Of a stretch of DNA of 10,434 nt, positions 6,931 through 10,434 are shown piece after piece. The stretch is taken from the NCBI GenBank assembly GCA_017530275.1, contig JAFXMP010000099.1, forward strand, positions 1 through 10,434. The letters are read 5' to 3'. Made by a program: the position numbers and the translations under genes. A model generated the notes under the pieces. The model was not told the origin of the DNA, made no database searches, and saw only the letters and a list, made by a program, of their open reading frames with translations. This DNA comes from Clostridia bacterium. Its GTDB lineage: Bacteria > Bacillota_A > Clostridia > Christensenellales > Aristaeellaceae. Each line of letters begins with the position of its first letter. Position 1 is the first letter of the stretch.

Positions 6931-7794
6931 ATGGAACAGAAATCTGACAGGCAGCCGAAGCTCACCCGCAGGGGCTTCCTGAAAACCATGGCCGCGGGTA
7001 CGGCGGCCGCTACCGCCGCCCTTTCCCTGCCGGGCATCGCCTTGGGCGAAGGAATGGACGCGGCCACTTCCACCACGCCGGCCAGCATTGCCTTCGCCAT
7101 GGACAGACAAATCAAGATCGAGCAGCCGGATGAAAAAATCCGGTATGACCTGATCGACAGTCATCTGCATTTTACGGACTTCCTGGAGGATTCGGACGGC
7201 TTCCCGGCCCTGTGCCGGGCCATGGACGCATCGGGCGTGTCCCAGGCCGTGATTTTCGGCATGCCCATCGCCAAGCAATGGTACGCCACCAGGAAAACGG
7301 CCCCGTCCTATTACCTGAGCAACGACAGCCGGTGCTGCTACTATTCCGGAACGGACTTTATCTTAGCCGAAGAGCTGCTGGCCCAGCCCCTGGAAATCAA
7401 GAAGCGCTTCTTCCCCTTCTGCTGCGGCATCGGCGGGATCATGAGCCGCCACGACGACCTGACCGCTCTGACCTACGGCGAAGCGCCCCACGTGAACAGC
7501 CCCGCGTTCCTGGACGTGTTCGATTTAGCGGCGGAAGAGGGTCTGCCCGTGCTGGTGCATCACAATATCACCGCCCAGAGCGAGGAAAGGGTGCTGTACC
7601 GCAAGGAACTGGAAGAGGCCCTGGCCCATAACCGGAACTGCAGCATCATTTGGGCGCACATCGGCATTTCCCGCCGGGTGGAGATTCAAAATCTCGTTGC
7701 CATCGCTTCCGAACTGCTGGATAAGCTGTCCCACGACGTGGTTCGGAAGGTATGCCGGGATAACGTGCTGAAACTGGTGAAACGAAATTATTAA
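6931..7794 (+). CDS. Tat-exported amidohydrolase-family (TIM-barrel metal hydrolase) protein with apparent internal losses
   Basis: The ATG at 6931 follows AAGGGGG by 8 bases. Residues 1-40 are a twin-arginine signal (LTRRGFLK, then an Ala-rich hydrophobic stretch ending near ALG). The mature part resembles amidohydrolase 2: DSHLHF (HxH, H78/H80), SRHDDLTALTYGEAP (172-186), EGLPVLVHHN (H210/H211) and IIWAHIGISRR (H243). From family knowledge, such proteins have more sequence between the KKRFFPF strand and the GIGE-SRHDDL strand, and 50-60 residues after AHxGISRR that include the GSD strand with the catalytic aspartate. Both stretches appear to be missing: FFPF runs directly into CCGIGG, and the helix after ISRR runs directly into the C-terminal VRKVCRDN helix. 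The protein is 287 residues and probably inactive. The frame is intact, so selection or recent in-frame loss are both possible. Confidence 0.8.
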   Translation: MEQKSDRQPKLTRRGFLKTMAAGTAAATAALSLPGIALGEGMDAATSTTPASIAFAMDRQIKIEQPDEKIRYDLIDSHLHFTDFLEDSDGFPALCRAMDASGVSQAVIFGMPIAKQWYATRKTAPSYYLSNDSRCCYYSGTDFILAEELLAQPLEIKKRFFPFCCGIGGIMSRHDDLTALTYGEAPHVNSPAFLDVFDLAAEEGLPVLVHHNITAQSEERVLYRKELEEALAHNRNCSIIWAHIGISRRVEIQNLVAIASELLDKLSHDVVRKVCRDNVLKLVKRNY

Positions 7795-7811
7795 AGTTCA
7801 TGCTCCCCCGT

Positions 7812-7850
7812 TCCAGATTGTCACGCCTTTTTGGCGCGAGACGCTTGAAT
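7812..7850. repeat. Dispersed promoter/hairpin element, copy C (core only)
   Basis: The core from TCCAGATTGTCACG to GCGAGACGCTTGAAT matches copies A and B. Its hairpin is CGCC-TTTTT-GGCG, whereas copy A has CGGCT-TTTG-AGCCG, so both arms changed together. The ATTATACC left end of A and B is not clearly present. It begins 18 bases after the amidohydrolase stop. Confidence 0.7.
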
Positions 7851-7873
7851 TCGTGCGTCATCTTCGCTAATAT
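7845..7873 (+). promoter_or_regulatory. Rightward promoter at the end of repeat copy C
   Basis: TTGAAT (7845-7850), 17 bases, then TAATAT (7868-7873). It would give an mRNA leader of about 160 bases before the YARHG/SH3 gene at 8041. Confidence 0.55.
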
Positions 7874-7886
7874 AAAGAGGAAACTT

Positions 7887-8012
7887 GACTTCCGCACCCG
7901 CAAGCCACAAAGCGGCAGCGAAATCATCGTGGAGGACGGCGGCGCGGCGGCCAAGCTGCGCATCCCGGATCGGCAAAGAAACAACGAAATAGAATCGCGT
8001 GGGCAAACGTGA
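7887..8012 (+). other. Coding-like scrap in the leader of the YARHG/SH3 gene
   Basis: One frame here gives a balanced, hydrophilic run including SGSEIIVEDGGAAAKLRIP and stops at 8010-8012. It has no convincing start or ribosome site. It may be the end of a lost gene, or simply leader sequence. No family is recognised. The rest of 7795-8040 holds only repeat copy C and the ribosome site. Confidence 0.2.
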
Positions 8013-8040
8013 TTTTATAATACATGAAGGGGGTACTTCT

Positions 8041-8982
8041 ATGACTGCTATGAAGAAACTGACCGCTATCGTTTTAAGCCTCGTTTGCCTGTTCACCTGC
8101 GTGACCGCACTGGCGGATAGGGCATACCTGATGCCCAGCGACAGCCGCAAGCTCACCGAAGCGGAGCTTTGGGAGTGGGATCGGGAATCCCTGAGCTTCA
8201 TGTTCAATGAGATCTTTGCCCGGCATGGGTTCACCTTCGCCGCGGGCGGAAAGTTCTATAACTGGTTCAACAATCAACCGTGGTATCAGGCGATCCCCAA
8301 AGTGTCAGATCAGGAAGCCTACAACAAGACCACCAAGCTGGAATGGGAAAACTACTATACCATCAAAAAGGTCATCGCGGAAATGGAAGCGGCGAACCAT
8401 CCTTATCGGAAAACTTCCGGTTCATCCCTTAAATCCTGGATGGATTACCAGCCCGCCGGAAAATGGTCGCTGACCGGCTTCCAGGCCATCAAGCTCAAGA
8501 GCGATCAGAGCTTAGCGGTCTATTCCGCCCCCAGCGCCTCTTCCTGGCGGGGCGCCAACGGCAAAGCTTCCGTCAGCACCAACGGCGCGGTCTGGGCTGC
8601 CGGATGGGAAAACGGCTGGCTGCAGGTCTTCTATGAAGTGAGCAAGGGCGGCCTGCGCGTGGGTTATGTGGACGGCGCCAAGATCACGGGCAAAGTGGAT
8701 TTCAACCAGGCGCTGTATTTCTCCCGCGAACAGGCGGAGATCACCGTCCATTGCAGCCTGACGGACGACCCGCTGATGAACCTGACCAGCATTACGTCCC
8801 TGGGCGCCGGACGCACCGTTACCTACCTGACCACGGTGATCAACCAGAACGGCAAGGCGTGGGATTACGTGGAAACCACCGTGAACGGACAAGCTGTGCG
8901 CGGCTACATTCCCTCCGGCTGCCTGACCGTGCCCGCCGATACCCTGCCCGATTTGGACACATATTATTACGGCGACAAATAA
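8041..8982 (+). CDS. Secreted YARHG-domain protein with two SH3-like domains
   Basis: The ATG at 8041 is chosen because AAGGGGG lies 7 bases upstream and a signal peptide begins at once; an earlier in-frame ATG at 7999 would put 14 polar residues before it. Residues 1-25 are a signal peptide with a likely signal peptidase I cut after VTALA. Residues about 40-83 are a YARHG domain (NEIFARHGFTF, then FNNQPWYQ), a small module known from extracytoplasmic proteins of Bacillota. Residues about 150-215 (AVYSAP to VGYVDG) and about 225-295 (VTYLTTVINQNGKAWDY to RGYIPSG) look like two bacterial SH3-type beta barrels, which often bind cell-wall components. The product is 313 residues and probably acts at the cell surface. 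No enzyme motif is visible, and the binding partner is unknown. No terminator is evident after it. Confidence 0.88.
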   Translation: MTAMKKLTAIVLSLVCLFTCVTALADRAYLMPSDSRKLTEAELWEWDRESLSFMFNEIFARHGFTFAAGGKFYNWFNNQPWYQAIPKVSDQEAYNKTTKLEWENYYTIKKVIAEMEAANHPYRKTSGSSLKSWMDYQPAGKWSLTGFQAIKLKSDQSLAVYSAPSASSWRGANGKASVSTNGAVWAAGWENGWLQVFYEVSKGGLRVGYVDGAKITGKVDFNQALYFSREQAEITVHCSLTDDPLMNLTSITSLGAGRTVTYLTTVINQNGKAWDYVETTVNGQAVRGYIPSGCLTVPADTLPDLDTYYYGDK

Positions 8983-9007
8983 GCCTGAAATTCCCTGTTT
9001 TATCTTG

Positions 9008-9036
9008 TTGCCAATGGGAAGAAAAGTCGATATAAT
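9008..9036 (+). promoter_or_regulatory. Near-consensus sigma-A promoter for the solute-binding protein
   Basis: TTGCCA (9008-9013), 17 bases, TATAAT (9031-9036), giving a leader of about 40 bases. It starts 25 bases after the previous stop, so this gene can be transcribed independently. Confidence 0.8.
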
Positions 9037-9084
9037 GATTGATATCCGAATTCATTCTACAGATCGGAAAGGAAGTTATCGCAT

Positions 9085-10434
9085 ATGAAGAAGTTTTTCG
9101 CGCTGCTTTTGGTCCTGAGCATGATGGTGTCCGCGCTGGGCGGCATCGCTCTGGCGGAGGACGCTGAACCGGGGCTTTTGCGGACTGCCGCGCTGTATGA
9201 CATTTCCACCATGGACGTGGCGCTGACCACGGATGATTACCTGATCCCCATGAACGTGTTTGACCGGCTATTCGAGACCCGTCCAGTGGGCGGCGCATCG
9301 GAGGTGGTCAAGAGCTTAGTAACGGATTATTCCGTCAGCGCCGACGGCCTGACCTACGAATTTACCCTGCGGGAGGGCGTGGTGTTCTCCAACGGCAGCG
9401 CCCTTACCGCTTCGGACGTGCAGTTCAGCTTTGAGCGGCTGCTCAAAATGGCGAAGCAGAACACGGAAATCGTCCTGGAGGTCGTGGGCGGCGAACAGGT
9501 GATGAACGGCGAAGCCGATAACCTGGAAGGCTTCCAGGTCATCGACGACACCCATTTCACCGTGACCTTGAGCGCCCCCAACGCGGGCTTCCTGGCGGAG
9601 CTGACCGCCCCGGCCATGTCCATCGTGGACGCGGAAACCATGGCGAACGCCCCCAAATTCGGGGAGGAACCGGCGGACACCATCGGCTCCGGCCCCTATA
9701 TCGTGACCGAATGGGTGGCTAACGACCATTACACCCTGATTTACAATGAAAAATACTGGGGCGAAGAACCCAGCGTGAAAAAGCTGGTCATGCGGATCAT
9801 CCCCGACGCAACCACCCAGGATCTGATGTTCCAGGGCGGCGAACTGGATCTGATCGACCTGGGGAGCCTGGACAGCGCCATCGTGGCTTCCATCTATAAA
9901 ACCATGTACGCGGATCGGATCGTCAGCACGCCCAAGGTGGGCATGACCTATCTCATCATGAACGAAAACAACGAGTATTTGAAGGATGTGCGGGTGCGCA
10001 AGGCCATCGGCATGGCTATCAATGTGGATGAGATGATCCAGGGCATTTACATGGGCGACGCCATGCGGGAGAAAGGCGTGATCCCCACCGGCGTTTGGGG
10101 ACACAACGACGAGTTAGAGGGTTTCTCCTATGATCCCGACGGGGCCAAGGCCCTGCTGAAAGAGGCGGGATATAAGGAAGGCGAAATCCATTTTGAGCTT
10201 TCCATGGACTCCACCGCCAACAGCAGCATCCAACTGGTTTACGCCTACATCAGCCAGCAGCTGGAAGCGGTAGGCATTCGGGCAGAGATCGTCAGCCATG
10301 AGCATTCCGCCTGGCTGGCCCTGCGTTCTTCCGGCGAAATGGATTCCTTCGTAGCCCGCTGGGGCATGGATTACAACGACCCGGCCAACATCATGTACAC
10401 CTTCTTCGGAACCTTGGAATTTTCCAAAGGCCGC
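9085..10434 (+). CDS. ABC transporter solute-binding protein, family 5 (oligopeptide/dipeptide type), partial
   Basis: 450 codons are open from the ATG at 9085 (GGAAG 9 bases upstream) to the edge. Residues 1-24 are a signal peptide, and IALA-ED looks like a signal peptidase I site. There is no lipobox cysteine, which is unusual for binding proteins of Gram-positive-type cells. The mature part follows the SBP_bac_5 pattern: LYDISTMDVALTTDDYLIPM, then a DGLTYEFTLREGVVFSNG stretch followed by TASDVQFSFERLL (about residues 87-120), DTIGSGPYIVTEW, YNEKYWG, and DVRVRKAIGMAINVDEMI in the second lobe. About 60-80 C-terminal residues are probably missing (inference from usual length). The family delivers peptides, nickel or other small ligands to an OppBCDF-type transporter, whose genes would be expected further right. 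Confidence 0.95.
   Translation, partial: MKKFFALLLVLSMMVSALGGIALAEDAEPGLLRTAALYDISTMDVALTTDDYLIPMNVFDRLFETRPVGGASEVVKSLVTDYSVSADGLTYEFTLREGVVFSNGSALTASDVQFSFERLLKMAKQNTEIVLEVVGGEQVMNGEADNLEGFQVIDDTHFTVTLSAPNAGFLAELTAPAMSIVDAETMANAPKFGEEPADTIGSGPYIVTEWVANDHYTLIYNEKYWGEEPSVKKLVMRIIPDATTQDLMFQGGELDLIDLGSLDSAIVASIYKTMYADRIVSTPKVGMTYLIMNENNEYLKDVRVRKAIGMAINVDEMIQGIYMGDAMREKGVIPTGVWGHNDELEGFSYDPDGAKALLKEAGYKEGEIHFELSMDSTANSSIQLVYAYISQQLEAVGIRAEIVSHEHSAWLALRSSGEMDSFVARWGMDYNDPANIMYTFFGTLEFSKGR

Noticed and set aside
6445..7278. Leftward open frame of 277 codons
   Set aside because: It is antisense to the amidohydrolase signal and barrel start and crosses repeat copy B and the HD/kinase promoter. 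The sequence is Gly/Arg/His-rich without any motif.
7824..7840. Hairpin in copy C as a terminator of the amidohydrolase gene
   Set aside because: The T run is in the loop, not after the stem, and the same hairpin occurs in copy A where no gene ends, so it belongs to the repeat element.
9316..10104. Leftward open frame of 262 codons, rich in His, Gly and Asp
   Set aside because: It lies wholly inside the solute-binding protein gene, whose family motifs are clear on the other strand.

Overview
The window looks like chromosomal DNA from an anaerobic member of the Bacillota (Clostridia-like, probably host- or gut-associated). This is inferred from strong Shine-Dalgarno sites, a MacB/LolD-type ATPase with an FtsX permease, a YwaF/TIGR02206-like membrane protein, a fused RelA/SpoT-type HD domain and TIGR02172-like kinase, a YARHG/SH3 secreted protein and a family 5 solute-binding protein. 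The taxon is not certain. By eye the DNA is moderately GC-rich.

Layout. Everything from 1 to about 6475 reads leftward and everything from about 6560 to the end reads rightward, so the switch lies in the 6480-6590 intergenic region. The leftward half holds two units. The first, upstream unit (6472 down to 3681) has a strong promoter, then an HD-hydrolase/phosphotransferase fusion (4871-6352), a broken C-terminal piece of a PP2C/SpoIIE-type phosphatase (4590-4854), a frameshifted TIGR02206-like membrane protein (3755-4506) and a hairpin terminator (3681-3738). The second unit starts at a sigma-A-type promoter (3578-3606) and encodes an ABC ATPase (2818-3522) followed 4 bases later by an FtsX-type permease (1-2813, running off the edge). 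The permease ectodomain carries about 550 residues of coiled coil.

The rightward half holds an unrecognised ORF remnant (6568-6855), a Tat-exported amidohydrolase that seems to have lost two internal segments (6931-7794), a secreted YARHG plus SH3-like protein (8041-8982) and, behind a near-consensus promoter, the first 450 residues of an oligopeptide/dipeptide-type solute-binding protein (9085-10434).

Two features run through the window. First, a non-coding element occurs three times (3578-3651, 6479-6565, 7812-7850). It has a conserved core with a small hairpin ending in TTGAAT. In two copies TTGAAT lies exactly 17 bases before a -10-like hexamer, and in two copies the other end carries a TATAAT facing leftward, so it looks like a mobile or repeatedly used, partly bidirectional promoter module. 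Second, the middle of the window (about 3750-8010) shows decay: two single-base indels in G/C runs, a truncated phosphatase, an internally deleted amidohydrolase and two orphan coding-like scraps. Sequencing or assembly error could explain the single-base indels but not the larger losses.
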